Below are positions 32,083 through 41,044 of a DNA stretch of 64,000 nt, piece by piece. The stretch lies in NCBI GenBank assembly GCA_965220505.1, contig CBDCQE010000001.1, positions 1,054,001 through 1,118,000 on the forward strand, read 5' to 3'. Source of the DNA: Bin87 sp965220505. Lineage in GTDB: Bacteria > Chloroflexota > Dehalococcoidia > Lucifugimonadales > UBA3495. The first letter of the stretch is position 1; every line of letters begins with the position of its first letter. Made by a program: the position numbers and the translations under genes. The notes beneath the pieces were generated by a model. It was not told the origin of the DNA. It made no database searches and was given only the letters and a program-made list of their open reading frames with translations.

Positions 32083-33476
32083 TGGTTTCGTCGTTCCAAG
32101 AAAATGGGCATCCCGCCTTTGGGCCGGAGCGAAATCAGTGGCAGCATTTCCGCCTTGTGTCGTGGGTCGTGGCGAACCTTCCACTGCTGCCCCAGCGTCG
32201 CCAGGATCGTCTTGGCTTCCATCATAGCGAACCCCTCGCCGATGCATTGGCGCGGCCCGCCGCCGAAGGGATAGTAGGCGTAGCGAGGCAGGCTTTCCCG
32301 GAACTCTTCCGTCCACCGCTCGGGACGAAACGCCAGGGGTTCCTCGAACCACCGCGCGTCACGCTGGATCACCAGTTGCGGCGCCGCCAGCAGCGCTCCC
32401 GGCGGGATGTGATACCCGCCCAGATCGAAGGGTTGGAACGCCATCCGCGACCAGAACCAGATCGGCGGGTAGAGCCGCAGCGACTCCGCGAGCAACTTGT
32501 CCGTGTAGGTCAGGTTCGCCAGGTCCGACAACTCTGGCGCCCGGCCGCCGAGAACGTCATCCAACTCCTCGTGAAAACGCTGCTGCGCGTCGGGGTTAGT
32601 CGCCAGCAGGTACCAGGTCCACGTGAGACACACCGCCGTCGTTTCATGCCCGGCGGCAAACATCGTGATCGTCTGGTCGCGCACCTGTTGGTCGGTCAGA
32701 GGCTGTCCGACGCCCTGCTCGTCCTCCAGACGCGCGTCCAGCAACAGGGAGAGCAGATCGTCCTCGCCGGTCGATCTCTCCCTCCGCTGGGAAATTAGCC
32801 CGAAAATGATGCGATCAAGTTCCGCCCGCGCCCGTCGGAACCGCACCGTGTACGGCACGGGCAGTCGGTGCATCAGCCGCCGCAGCTTGGGCGGCTGGTT
32901 CACCCGTCTGACCAGGTAGTTGTTGATCAGCTCGAACGCCTTGCCGATCCGTCGCACGTCATCCGGGAGTTCCAGCCCGAACAGCGTTTTGACCACGACC
33001 CGCAGGGTCAGCGCTCCCATCTCCCGGGCCATGTCCACCCGTTGCCCATCGCGCCACGTCTCCCGGTGATGCGCGGCGTAGTCGCGCATCGACTCGCCGT
33101 GCCCTTCGACCCTGCCCCGGTGGAATTGCGGTTGCATCAAACGACGCTGCTGGAGATGTTCCACCGGCCCCGCGGTTACCAGTCCTTCCCCCATCGCGTA
33201 CTTGAGCACGTCGGTGTTGGGGCCCCGGCCCACCAGGCGGTGGTTTGTGACCACCACGTCCCGTATCAGGTCGGGGTGGTTGACCATCAACAGCAGGGCC
33301 GGCTTGACCGAAAGCGTCACCAGATCGCCGTACCTCGCCGAATCCAGCATGAACCGGATCGGGTCGCGGACATAACGCAGAGTCTGCCCGATGAACGGCA
33401 GCTCTGGCGGTCCGGGCGGCAGGCTCGCCCGATCCACCACCGGACGCGGCGGATATGTCACCGTGGACGTCGTCAT
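32076..33476 (-). CDS. cytochrome P450
   Basis: A 466-residue heme monooxygenase. The I-helix FAAGHETTAVCLTW with its acid/threonine pair, ESLRLYPP (ExxR), FRPERW, and the heme-binding FGGGPRQCIGEG with Cys411 are all clear. It looks like the CYP102/CYP110-like fatty-acid or steroid-hydroxylating class in length, but no reductase domain is fused, so it needs separate electron donors that are not seen here. No signal anchor. The cupin gene lies 49 bp upstream on the same strand. Confidence 0.95.
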   Translation of the reverse strand: MTTSTVTYPPRPVVDRASLPPGPPELPFIGQTLRYVRDPIRFMLDSARYGDLVTLSVKPALLLMVNHPDLIRDVVVTNHRLVGRGPNTDVLKYAMGEGLVTAGPVEHLQQRRLMQPQFHRGRVEGHGESMRDYAAHHRETWRDGQRVDMAREMGALTLRVVVKTLFGLELPDDVRRIGKAFELINNYLVRRVNQPPKLRRLMHRLPVPYTVRFRRARAELDRIIFGLISQRRERSTGEDDLLSLLLDARLEDEQGVGQPLTDQQVRDQTITMFAAGHETTAVCLTWTWYLLATNPDAQQRFHEELDDVLGGRAPELSDLANLTYTDKLLAESLRLYPPIWFWSRMAFQPFDLGGYHIPPGALLAAPQLVIQRDARWFEEPLAFRPERWTEEFRESLPRYAYYPFGGGPRQCIGEGFAMMEAKTILATLGQQWKVRHDPRHKAEMLPLISLRPKGGMPIFLERRNHK

Positions 33477-33525
33477 GACGAGGCTCGCGGGCTGGCCGCC
33501 CGGCAGCTCTCCGGAGGTGGCGAGG

Positions 33526-33864
33526 CTAACCCTCCAGCGGTACGGTGGCGGTCAAGCGTGGCGTGTCGCCCACCGCCCGGGTCGTATGGCCCTGACCGGT
33601 CAGGTCCTCGGCCAGCATGGCCTGGCCGGCCCCGAACCGGTGCACCGAACCGTCGCCCAGACCGATTTCCACCTCGCCTTCCAGCGTGATTACAAACTGG
33701 CGTCGCGGCGCGCAATGCCAGTCGCTGAAACGACCCGGCTCAACGCGGCGGAATACGATCCCCTGCGCTGCCTGCATCGCCTCATACTCGGGATGCGATT
33801 CCAGCTCGATTTGTTCGATGTGCGATTGTCCGTCTTCTCCGGTGTAAAGTCTGGCTATCGGCAT
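33526..33864 (-). CDS. cupin-domain protein
   Basis: A 112-residue single-domain cupin. DWHCAPRRQFVITLEGEVEI fits cupin motif 1 (His followed by the strand and Glu), and FGAGQAMLAEDLTGQGHTTR fits motif 2. Small cupins of this form bind a metal and a small ligand. It lies upstream of, and on the same strand as, the P450. Confidence 0.8.
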   Translation of the reverse strand: MPIARLYTGEDGQSHIEQIELESHPEYEAMQAAQGIVFRRVEPGRFSDWHCAPRRQFVITLEGEVEIGLGDGSVHRFGAGQAMLAEDLTGQGHTTRAVGDTPRLTATVPLEG

Positions 33865-34104
33865 GGTGGGCCTCCCGTTCGTGTTGATCTTGTATCCTTC
33901 TCAGCGCAATTCTACCAAAATACGCCCGGCTATCACCCCGTAACCACACCAAAACGCAACCCGCCGCCGGGCTCCCGTCGCCAGTAATCAACCTGCGCCG
34001 CAGCGCCGGGTCCCCATCCTGGCCTCCCCGCTCGGACGCGCCCGCGCCCGGGGATTGGAACCTCCGGCCTCATCGCCGTTAAGCCTGTTGCGGTAACGTT
34101 TCGG

Positions 34105-34133
34105 TTGACCGATGTTTACTGCCTTGTTAGAAT
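34105..34133 (+). promoter_or_regulatory. promoter of the coaE-MoxR-Nudix-VWA operon
   Basis: TTGACC (34105-34110), 17-bp spacer, TAGAAT (34128-34133), close to the sigma-70 consensus. The predicted start near 34140 gives a 20-nt leader before the ATG at 34162. This also argues against coding use of the upstream frame. Confidence 0.75.
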
Positions 34134-34161
34134 GCCCGGCAGTCTATTAATTCGGGCGGTC

Positions 34162-34779
34162 ATGCTTACAATCGGTCTAACGGGCGGTATTGGAAGTGGC
34201 AAAAGCGTAGTTGCCGAGCTACTCCGAGCGCAGGGCGCGTCGATTATCGACGCCGACAGGCTGGGTCACGAGGCTTACGCTCCGAACTCTGAAGCCTGGC
34301 GCCAGGTCGTTGCAGCCTTTGGAGAGGACATACTAACCACGGAAGGCGAAATCGATCGGCGCAAACTCGGATCCATAGTATTCGCTGACCCGGCACAACT
34401 CGAGCGGCTCAACGGCATCATGCATCCGTTGATGGCTCGAATGGTCGAGGACCGCAAAACTGGCCTCGCTGCGGACGGCGTCGAGGTTGCGGTGGTGGAA
34501 GCTGCGGTGCTCTTCGAAGCGGGTTGGGATAAGCTGGTCGACGAAGTCTGGTCCACCCACACCCCAGCCGACGTGGTCGTAGAACGCCTGCGTCAACGCA
34601 ACGGAATGACCGAAGAGGAAGCCAGAAAGCGAATCAACTCGCAGATGCCGGCTGAAGAACGCAACGGGCGTTCCGACGTGGTGGTCGAAAACTCCGCCGA
34701 TTTGGTCGCATTGGAAAGCGAAGTGGCCGCTCTATGGCAGGCTCGAGTCAAAGGAAAGGTAAATCAAGGCAATGGTTGA
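34162..34779 (+). CDS. coaE: dephospho-CoA kinase
   Basis: A 205-residue P-loop kinase that phosphorylates the 3'-OH of dephospho-CoA, the last step of CoA synthesis. TIGLTGGIGSGKS is the P-loop, IIDADRLGHEAY the substrate-binding segment, and the lid contains ERLRQRNGMTEEEARKRINSQM. The start is set at ATG 34162, after the promoter; the frame is open further upstream but overlaps the promoter. The end overlaps the MoxR gene by eight bases. Confidence 0.95.
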   Translation: MLTIGLTGGIGSGKSVVAELLRAQGASIIDADRLGHEAYAPNSEAWRQVVAAFGEDILTTEGEIDRRKLGSIVFADPAQLERLNGIMHPLMARMVEDRKTGLAADGVEVAVVEAAVLFEAGWDKLVDEVWSTHTPADVVVERLRQRNGMTEEEARKRINSQMPAEERNGRSDVVVENSADLVALESEVAALWQARVKGKVNQGNG

Positions 34780-35683
34780 AGCAAACATCGAAATGCTGGA
34801 AGACGAACCCAGTTTCAAAGAGTTCGCCATCGAAGAGTTCCTGGTCCGCAGCGAACCGTACTACCGCGCCGTTGGCGACGAGCTGGAATTGTTCGAGGCC
34901 GCCTACGAGCAGCACATCCCGGTCCTGCTGAAGGGCCCCACCGGGTGCGGCAAGACTCGCTTCGTCGAGTACATGGCGTGGAAACTCGGCCGACCCATCA
35001 CCACCATCCGGAGCGAAGGGGCTCAGGAAATGCGGGAAGGCGAGGTCCGCGTTCCGCTGGTGACCATTGCCTGTCATGAAGACCTGACTGCCAGCGACCT
35101 CGTTGGACGCTACCTGCTCGATGCCAACGGCACCCGTTGGATCGACGGCCCCATGACCCGCGCCGTCAAGGCCGGGGCCATCCTGTACCTTGACGAAGTG
35201 GTGGAAGCCCGTAAGGACACCACCGTGCTGATCCACCCCCTCACTGACCATCGGCGCATCCTGCCCGTGGAGAAAACCGGAAACATCATCGAGGCCGACG
35301 ATCGCTTCCTGCTTTGCATCTCCTACAACCCTCATTACCAGAGCGCCTTGAAGGACCTGAAGCACAGCACCCGCCAGCGATTCATCTCCATCGAGTTCGA
35401 CTACCCGCCGGTGGACGTTGAAGCCGAGATCGTGGCCAAGGAGAGCGGCTGCAACGAAGAGCAGGCCCACGCCCTCGCGCGCCTGGGTGAGAAGATCCGA
35501 AACCTCCGGGAGCATGGTCTTGCCGAAGGCGCCAGCACGCGCCTCCTGATCTATGCCGGCAGGTTGATGCAGCAAGGTATCCCCGCCCGCCGTGCTTGTC
35601 AGGTGGCCATCGTCTGGACCCTGTCCGACGAGACCGAACTCCAGCGGAGCATCGAAGAGGTGGTGTACTCCATCTTTGAGTAG
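34772..35683 (+). CDS. MoxR/CbbQ-NorQ-type AAA+ ATPase
   Basis: A 303-residue AAA+ ATPase. Walker A is GPTGCGKT, Walker B AILYLDEVVEA, sensor 1 CISYNPHY, and an arginine finger in KHSTRQRF. The ordering ELELFEAAYEQHIPVLLKGP is typical of the CbbQ/NirQ/NorQ branch, which with a VWA partner remodels target enzymes or inserts metals. Its VWA partner, a CbbO/NorD-like protein, is two genes downstream. The operon is headed by coaE and also includes a CoA-type Nudix gene. Confidence 0.93.
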   Translation: MVEANIEMLEDEPSFKEFAIEEFLVRSEPYYRAVGDELELFEAAYEQHIPVLLKGPTGCGKTRFVEYMAWKLGRPITTIRSEGAQEMREGEVRVPLVTIACHEDLTASDLVGRYLLDANGTRWIDGPMTRAVKAGAILYLDEVVEARKDTTVLIHPLTDHRRILPVEKTGNIIEADDRFLLCISYNPHYQSALKDLKHSTRQRFISIEFDYPPVDVEAEIVAKESGCNEEQAHALARLGEKIRNLREHGLAEGASTRLLIYAGRLMQQGIPARRACQVAIVWTLSDETELQRSIEEVVYSIFE

Positions 35684-35697
35684 ATGATGGAACCTCA

Positions 35698-36312
35698 ATG
35701 GGTGCAATCACCCTCGATCTAGTCCGCAACGCGCTGGCCAACCGCCAGCAGGTTACTGCCGCCGCTGAAGGCCTTATGCCGGCGGCAGTAATGCTATTGC
35801 TGTACCCCAAGGACGGCGAGTTCTGCGTCCTGCTGAACAAGCGCTCCATGACGGTTGAGCACCACAAGGGCGAAATGTCGTTCCCCGGCGGGGCCCGGGA
35901 TCCGGAAGACGCGGATTTCGAGGACACCGCACGACGCGAAACCGAAGAGGAGATGGGCATTGCCCGGCATGACATAACGATCCTGGGACGCCTCGACGAC
36001 AATGTCACTCGTTCCAATTTCCTGGTGAAAGTGTTTGTCGGGACGATCCCCTATCCGTACCAGTTCAGCCCCAGCTCTCACGAAATCGCGGAGGTTGTCG
36101 AAATCCCGATCAACGTTCTTCGCGATCCTGCAACCCTGCGCTGGGACTCCCGGATCGAAAATGGCGAGAGGATTTCCGTGCGTTCCTACGGCTACCAGCA
36201 GCATCTGGTCTACGGAGCCACCGCCAAAATCCTCGACCAGTTTCTCGATACCATTGATGCCGAGCTTGAAAAAGATGCCGAGTTGACAAAGGAGGGCACG
36301 AGCCTTGACTAA
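35698..36312 (+). CDS. Nudix hydrolase, CoA pyrophosphatase type
   Basis: A 204-residue Nudix protein. LLNKRSMTVEHHKGEMSFPG matches the CoA-diphosphatase signature upstream of the Nudix box, and GARDPEDADFEDTARRETEE is the box itself. In the family the enzyme splits CoA or acyl-CoA to phosphopantetheine derivatives and ADP. It starts 14 bp after the MoxR gene and its end overlaps the VWA gene. With coaE three genes upstream, the operon contains both a CoA-making and a CoA-cleaving enzyme. Confidence 0.88.
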   Translation: MGAITLDLVRNALANRQQVTAAAEGLMPAAVMLLLYPKDGEFCVLLNKRSMTVEHHKGEMSFPGGARDPEDADFEDTARRETEEEMGIARHDITILGRLDDNVTRSNFLVKVFVGTIPYPYQFSPSSHEIAEVVEIPINVLRDPATLRWDSRIENGERISVRSYGYQQHLVYGATAKILDQFLDTIDAELEKDAELTKEGTSLD

Positions 36313-39300
36313 TTCCGCTACAGGCGACCTGCTGGACGAACTGGCCAAACTCCCGCCGGCAGTTGCCGAAGCCTACCAGGCCGTCGCCGACGCTATGGCC
36401 GAGTCCTTCAGCGACGAGGAAACGGCTCTTTGGGCCCGCGAAGGCGTCGCCATCGGCACCCAAACCGTCCGCTCCTGGGAGTCCGCGGTCGAATACTACC
36501 GCGTCAGCCCCGAGGTTGCGCGGTCTCTCGCCTTTGCTTCATTCATGCAGTGGGCGCGCTGTGGGACCTACCTGTCCCAGGATTCGCCGACTCTGGCGGT
36601 TGCCTTCTTCAAGGCCAGCCCATCCATCGTAACCAACCTCCGGCCCCAGTACATCCCGCGCTGGGCCGGGCTGGGTCGCTCCCTCTACAAGGGCACCTGG
36701 AAGTCCAGCACGCTGGCCGCCCGGTTCTTCGAGGTTAGTCCCGACCTGGTGCGCAACCTGCCCTTCTGGGACGTCGAAGTTTTCGCATCACTCATCGAGG
36801 CGCTGTCCTACAAGTCCTACGACGTCGCCGCCGAGTGCCTGGTCCTGGGTCGCGATGTTCTGCCGGCCATGGGTCGCGAGCGCGAGGCGTTCCTGTCCAT
36901 GTCCCGCGCCCTCACCGACAGCAGTTGGCGCGAGGTCAAGGCCTGTTTGGAAATGGCTCCCCGCGCGCTCCAGCATGTCGAAGAGGGCCAGACCGGCCGG
37001 TTCCTGCGTCTCGGCGAAAAGCTCGCCAAGATGGGCCTCCGCGACACCTCCCGGTTCCTCTACGACGGCGCCCAGGCCCTGTCCCACGTTTCCGCGGGTT
37101 CCCAGGGCCACATCCTCGACCTGTGCGACGGCCTGCTCGCCAGCTCTCCGGACGCGGTCCCGCCCTTCCTCAAAAGCCTGGACCCGGTGCTCAACCGGAT
37201 CACCCTGCAACAGCTCGACCAGTGGTACCAACACGGGGTCGAACTCCTCAACGAGAACCCCGAGAGCGGCATCGCATTCTTCAAGATCGAATCCAATACC
37301 TCGGAATCCATGCTGGAAACCCTTTCCTCCAGCCTGGACCTGGAACGGGTCAAGGGCATCATGCGCCTCTACACCCGCGCCCTGTCCGGCGAGAACATCG
37401 AGGTGCTTTCCACTGCCGAGTTGGTCCGTCGTCAGATTGGCTGGGTCGACCAGGATACTGCGTCCACCGACGGTACCAAGGTCTACCTGCCCCCGGTCAT
37501 CGACAACTACAACGATAAAACACAGAACTTCGCGTGGTTCAAGGTCGTGGCAACCCACCAGGTCTCCCACCTCGAATTCGGCAGTTTCCAGTTCGATTTC
37601 GTCCGTCCGGCCAACGTGTTCGATGATCGCCGGTTCCCGATGGAAGAGGCGATCCAGGCCCGCATCGAAGCCATCCGCACGGCCACCGCCGAGCACTTCC
37701 AACTGATGGACTCCGACACCGTACCCTCTATCGAAGTTGGCGAGGGTCCGGGCGGCACCATGCGCGTCTACACCGACATCGGCCGGTTCCTGTCCCTGTT
37801 CGAAGACCGCCGCATGGCCTTCGACCTTTTCAGCGTGCTGGAAGACTGCCGGTTGGACTATCGCATCAAGACCGAGTACCCCGGCATCCGCCGTCCGGCG
37901 TTGGACGTGCAGGGCGACGCCCTGACCCAGCGCCCGCGTGTCGAAGAACTGCCCCTGCAGGAAGCCCTCATCGAACTGCTGGTTCACATGAGCCTGGACC
38001 GCTTCGAGGGTCTGCCGGTGCCGCAGGACTATCGGGAAGAAGCGATCATGCTCGCCCGTATCATGCACCGCCTGCGCACCGTCCGCGCGTCCATCGAGGA
38101 CACCGCCGAAGCGGCCCTGCGTGCCTACGAGATCATCTCCCGCCTCCAGAACCAGCAGGAACCGGAGGACGAATTCCAACCCGAGGACCTGGACGACCCC
38201 GGCGAATTCTCCGAGGAAGAGTACCAGGCTCTGCTCGACAAGTTGCAGGCGCAGATGAGCGAGCAGCAGGGCGAGCAGGGTGAGGGCGACCCCTACGAAT
38301 CTCCCGAGCCCGTTGAGTACCGCGGCGACTTCAAACCCGAAATGGTCCAGTTGCTCACCAAGTTGCAGATGGACCAGAGCGAGATGGGCGATGCCGAGCC
38401 CATGACCCAGGAGGAACTCGAGCAGTTGCTCCAGGACAGTGCCGAACTCGAACTCGACGCCCAGGAAGGCGACGTCGACCAGAGCATGGCCATGTTTGCT
38501 CAGAACATCATGAAGGAAGCCGGCGTTCCCCCGCCGTCCAACGACCCTGGCCGCGGCTACGGTCCCATCCTCCACGATGACGACGCCGGCGGCGAACTGG
38601 AAGCCCTGGAGCCCAAGACCTTCGTCTACGATGAATGGGACTTCCGCGCCAACGATTACAAGCCGCGCTGGTGCATCGTCAAGGAGAAGGTCCTGGACGA
38701 AGGCGACCCCAACTTCTACAACGACTCCCTTCGCAACTACGCCTCGCTATTGGCGCACATCAAGCGCCAGTTCGAGCTCATCATGCCGGAGACCTGGCGC
38801 AAGACCTACCGTTTGATCGACGGCGAAGACATCGACCTGAACTCGGCCCTTGAAGCGTGGGCCGACCTCCGCATGAACGTGCCCCCGGACGAGAAGATCT
38901 ATTGGCGCCGCAACCGTGTCGAACGTGACGTCGCCGTGGTCTTCCTGCTGGACATGTCGGCGTCCACCGCCGAGGCCATCGACGAGGGCCGCCACTCCGT
39001 GGACGACCGGGACGCTCCCGACGATCCCGTCGAGTACATGGTCTGGCTCCGCCGCCGCCGCGAGGGCTTGGTGCGCCGCCACTACAAGCGCATCATCGAC
39101 CTCGAGCGCGAAAGCTGCGCCCTCCTCATCAACGCCCTGGAGTCCATCGGCGACACCTACGGCATCTACGGCTTCTCCGGCTATGGCCGCGAGAACGTGG
39201 AGTTCTACGTCATCAAGGACATCGAGGAGCAGTTCAACGACAAGATCAAGCGGCGCATCGACAAGGTGACCCCGCTCCACGCCACCCGCATGGGTTCGGC

Positions 39301-39613
39301 TATCCGCCACGCCATCACCAAGCTGGAAAATCAGGACGCGGCGACCAAGATCATGTTCCTGATCTCAGACGGTCGCCCTCAGGACCGGGGTTACAGCCGC
39401 GAGGGCGTGGAAAAGGAATACGCCGTCCACGACACTCACCAGGCCCTGTTGGAAGCCAAGCGCAAGGAAATCAACCCCTTCTGTCTGACCGTCGACAAGG
39501 CCGGCCACGACTATCTGAAGACCATGTGCGGCGACCTCAACTACGAGGTGCTGGACGACATCTGGGCCCTGCCGGAACGGCTGCCTATGCTCTACCGGTC
39601 CCTCACCATGTAG
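36305..39613 (+). CDS. large VWA-domain protein (CbbO/NorD-like partner of the MoxR ATPase)
   Basis: A 1102-residue protein, well above the 600-800 of usual NorD/CbbO proteins. TTG start, with AAGGAGGG about 10 nt upstream. Residues 1 to about 340 form helical repeats (SPEVARSLAFASFMQW; SPSIVTNLRP; SPDLVRNLPF); a middle part (about 350-600) has LDYRIKTEYPGIRRPALD, typical of NorD; 615-760 is acidic and Gln/Glu-rich (EEYQALLDKLQAQMSEQQGE). The C-terminal VWA domain has a complete MIDAS: DMSAS (Asp883, Ser885, Ser887), Thr near residue 995 and ISDGRPQD (Asp1022). It acts with the MoxR ATPase on an unknown target. Confidence 0.9.
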   Translation: MTNSATGDLLDELAKLPPAVAEAYQAVADAMAESFSDEETALWAREGVAIGTQTVRSWESAVEYYRVSPEVARSLAFASFMQWARCGTYLSQDSPTLAVAFFKASPSIVTNLRPQYIPRWAGLGRSLYKGTWKSSTLAARFFEVSPDLVRNLPFWDVEVFASLIEALSYKSYDVAAECLVLGRDVLPAMGREREAFLSMSRALTDSSWREVKACLEMAPRALQHVEEGQTGRFLRLGEKLAKMGLRDTSRFLYDGAQALSHVSAGSQGHILDLCDGLLASSPDAVPPFLKSLDPVLNRITLQQLDQWYQHGVELLNENPESGIAFFKIESNTSESMLETLSSSLDLERVKGIMRLYTRALSGENIEVLSTAELVRRQIGWVDQDTASTDGTKVYLPPVIDNYNDKTQNFAWFKVVATHQVSHLEFGSFQFDFVRPANVFDDRRFPMEEAIQARIEAIRTATAEHFQLMDSDTVPSIEVGEGPGGTMRVYTDIGRFLSLFEDRRMAFDLFSVLEDCRLDYRIKTEYPGIRRPALDVQGDALTQRPRVEELPLQEALIELLVHMSLDRFEGLPVPQDYREEAIMLARIMHRLRTVRASIEDTAEAALRAYEIISRLQNQQEPEDEFQPEDLDDPGEFSEEEYQALLDKLQAQMSEQQGEQGEGDPYESPEPVEYRGDFKPEMVQLLTKLQMDQSEMGDAEPMTQEELEQLLQDSAELELDAQEGDVDQSMAMFAQNIMKEAGVPPPSNDPGRGYGPILHDDDAGGELEALEPKTFVYDEWDFRANDYKPRWCIVKEKVLDEGDPNFYNDSLRNYASLLAHIKRQFELIMPETWRKTYRLIDGEDIDLNSALEAWADLRMNVPPDEKIYWRRNRVERDVAVVFLLDMSASTAEAIDEGRHSVDDRDAPDDPVEYMVWLRRRREGLVRRHYKRIIDLERESCALLINALESIGDTYGIYGFSGYGRENVEFYVIKDIEEQFNDKIKRRIDKVTPLHATRMGSAIRHAITKLENQDAATKIMFLISDGRPQDRGYSREGVEKEYAVHDTHQALLEAKRKEINPFCLTVDKAGHDYLKTMCGDLNYEVLDDIWALPERLPMLYRSLTM

Positions 39614-39640
39614 GCCCGGTTCCGGGACCGCAAAAAATCA

Positions 39641-39666
39641 GGGGCGAATGACATTCGCCCCTTTTT
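39641..39666 (+). terminator. intrinsic terminator of the coaE-VWA operon
   Basis: GGGGCGAA, loop TGACA, TTCGCCCC, then TTTTTAT. An A-run before the stem would let it also work on the minus strand. Confidence 0.9.
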
Positions 39667-39683
39667 ATCATGGTTTGACTTCT

Positions 39684-39749
39684 CGTCATTCCGGCGAAAG
39701 CCAAAATCCAGCAGAGGTTCCTGGACTCCGGCTTCCGCCGGAGTGACGG
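39684..39749. repeat. mite-like repeat, copy 3
   Basis: Left end CGTCATTCCGGCGAAAGCC, right end GGACTCCGGCTTCCGCCGGA then GTGACG, with inverted-repeat ends, between the VWA operon terminator and cinA. Confidence 0.75.
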
Positions 39750-39786
39750 ATTATCAACTGAACCGCCTAAAACCGAACGCTGCCAG

Positions 39787-41022
39787 CTACGGCGCAACCT
39801 CCGTAATCAGTTTACGTAACTCCGTCAGCGCCGTGTTGCACGACCGCCGCTTGATCACCAGCCGGCGCGGCGGCGTGCGCAGCGGAAACTCCCGCACGTC
39901 GTCGCCGTGCGCGATCGCGATGTGGATCGTCCCGGGGCGGTGTCCTTCAAGCTCCTGGGGACCCAGCACGCCGGTCAGCCCGACCCCAAAATCGGCGGTC
40001 GTCGCGGATTGAGCAACCTGGGCCATGGCGTTGGCGGTCTCCTGGCTTACGACCCCGTGAGTCTCCAACACACCGGAATCCACGCCCGACGCGACCATCG
40101 CGTCGATTGTGTACGCTACGTTTCCGCCCCGGTACCACTGGTTGCTGTCCGGCGCCTCCGTTATCGTGTTGGCCAGGAAACCGCCGCTGACCGATTCCAT
40201 GGTCGCCAGCGTCATCCCTCGGGACACCAGCGCCGCGCCCACGGACAACTCCGGGGTCTCGTCGTCGTAGCCCCAGACGTACGGCGCCAGCCGGTCGTGG
40301 ATGGCGTCTTCAATCGGCGCAATCATCTCCCGTGCCGACGCCTCATCCGCGGCCCTGGCGATGATCCGCAGGTGGATCCCGTCGGCCTTGGAGTAGATAC
40401 CGAGATACGGGTTCTCCAGTCCGAAATACTCGTCCATTATCTCGTCCACCGACGCCTCACCCAACCCCAGGGTCTTGATGTTGCGGGTGATGGTGACCTC
40501 GGTGTCGACGATCCCTTTCAACTTGGCGTCGATTTCGTCCTGCCACATGGCGCGGTTTTCGCCCGGCGGTCCGGGCATGCAGACGATGTGCTTCCCGTCT
40601 CGTTGCGCCCACCATCCGGGCGCCGTCCCGTTCCGGTTCGTGATGAACTCCGCAGAAGGTATCAGGTGCGCCTGCTTGACGTTGTGGGCCGGCATGTCCT
40701 GTCCGCGGTTTCGGAACCACTGCCTCAGGTTCTCTAACTCCGGCTCCTGCACCACAGGCGTTTCGCCCAGCGCCGCGGCTACGGCCTCCCGCGTCAAATC
40801 GTCCTGGGTCGGCCCCAGGCCCCCGGTGGTGAAGATGATGTCCGAGCGCTGCCACCCCTGCACGAACGCATCGGTCAGTCTCGGCAGGTCGTCGCCGATA
40901 ATACTGACCCACTGAAGCTGGATGCCCAGGGCCGGCAACCGACCTGCAATCCAACTCGCGTTCGTATCCGTCAACTCGCCCATCAGCAGCTCCGTGCCGA
41001 CGGAGATAATCTCTGCCTTCAA
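39787..41022 (-). CDS. cinA: CinA-family protein (ADP-ribose pyrophosphatase/NMN deamidase type)
   Basis: A 411-residue two-domain CinA. The N-terminal MoCF-biosynthesis-like domain has KAEIISVGTELLMGELTDTN and FTTGGLGPTQDDLTREAVAA; the C-terminal NMN-amidohydrolase-like domain has MESVSGGFLANTIT and GVGLTGVLGPQ. TTG start at 41022, with GAGGAGGG seven nt upstream. Family activities are NMN deamidation and ADP-ribose hydrolysis (NAD recycling). The usual SGGLLA/CTGG segments are slightly divergent. It is the last gene of the minus-strand run from the GldA-like gene. Confidence 0.92.
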   Translation of the reverse strand: MKAEIISVGTELLMGELTDTNASWIAGRLPALGIQLQWVSIIGDDLPRLTDAFVQGWQRSDIIFTTGGLGPTQDDLTREAVAAALGETPVVQEPELENLRQWFRNRGQDMPAHNVKQAHLIPSAEFITNRNGTAPGWWAQRDGKHIVCMPGPPGENRAMWQDEIDAKLKGIVDTEVTITRNIKTLGLGEASVDEIMDEYFGLENPYLGIYSKADGIHLRIIARAADEASAREMIAPIEDAIHDRLAPYVWGYDDETPELSVGAALVSRGMTLATMESVSGGFLANTITEAPDSNQWYRGGNVAYTIDAMVASGVDSGVLETHGVVSQETANAMAQVAQSATTADFGVGLTGVLGPQELEGHRPGTIHIAIAHGDDVREFPLRTPPRRLVIKRRSCNTALTELRKLITEVAP

Positions 41023-41044
41023 AATGCCCTCCTCACCGACCCGG

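Noticed and set aside
36788..38575. Open frame of about 595 codons antisense to the VWA gene
   Set aside because: Product has the typical composition of an antisense frame and no domains; the plus-strand gene has clear motifs.
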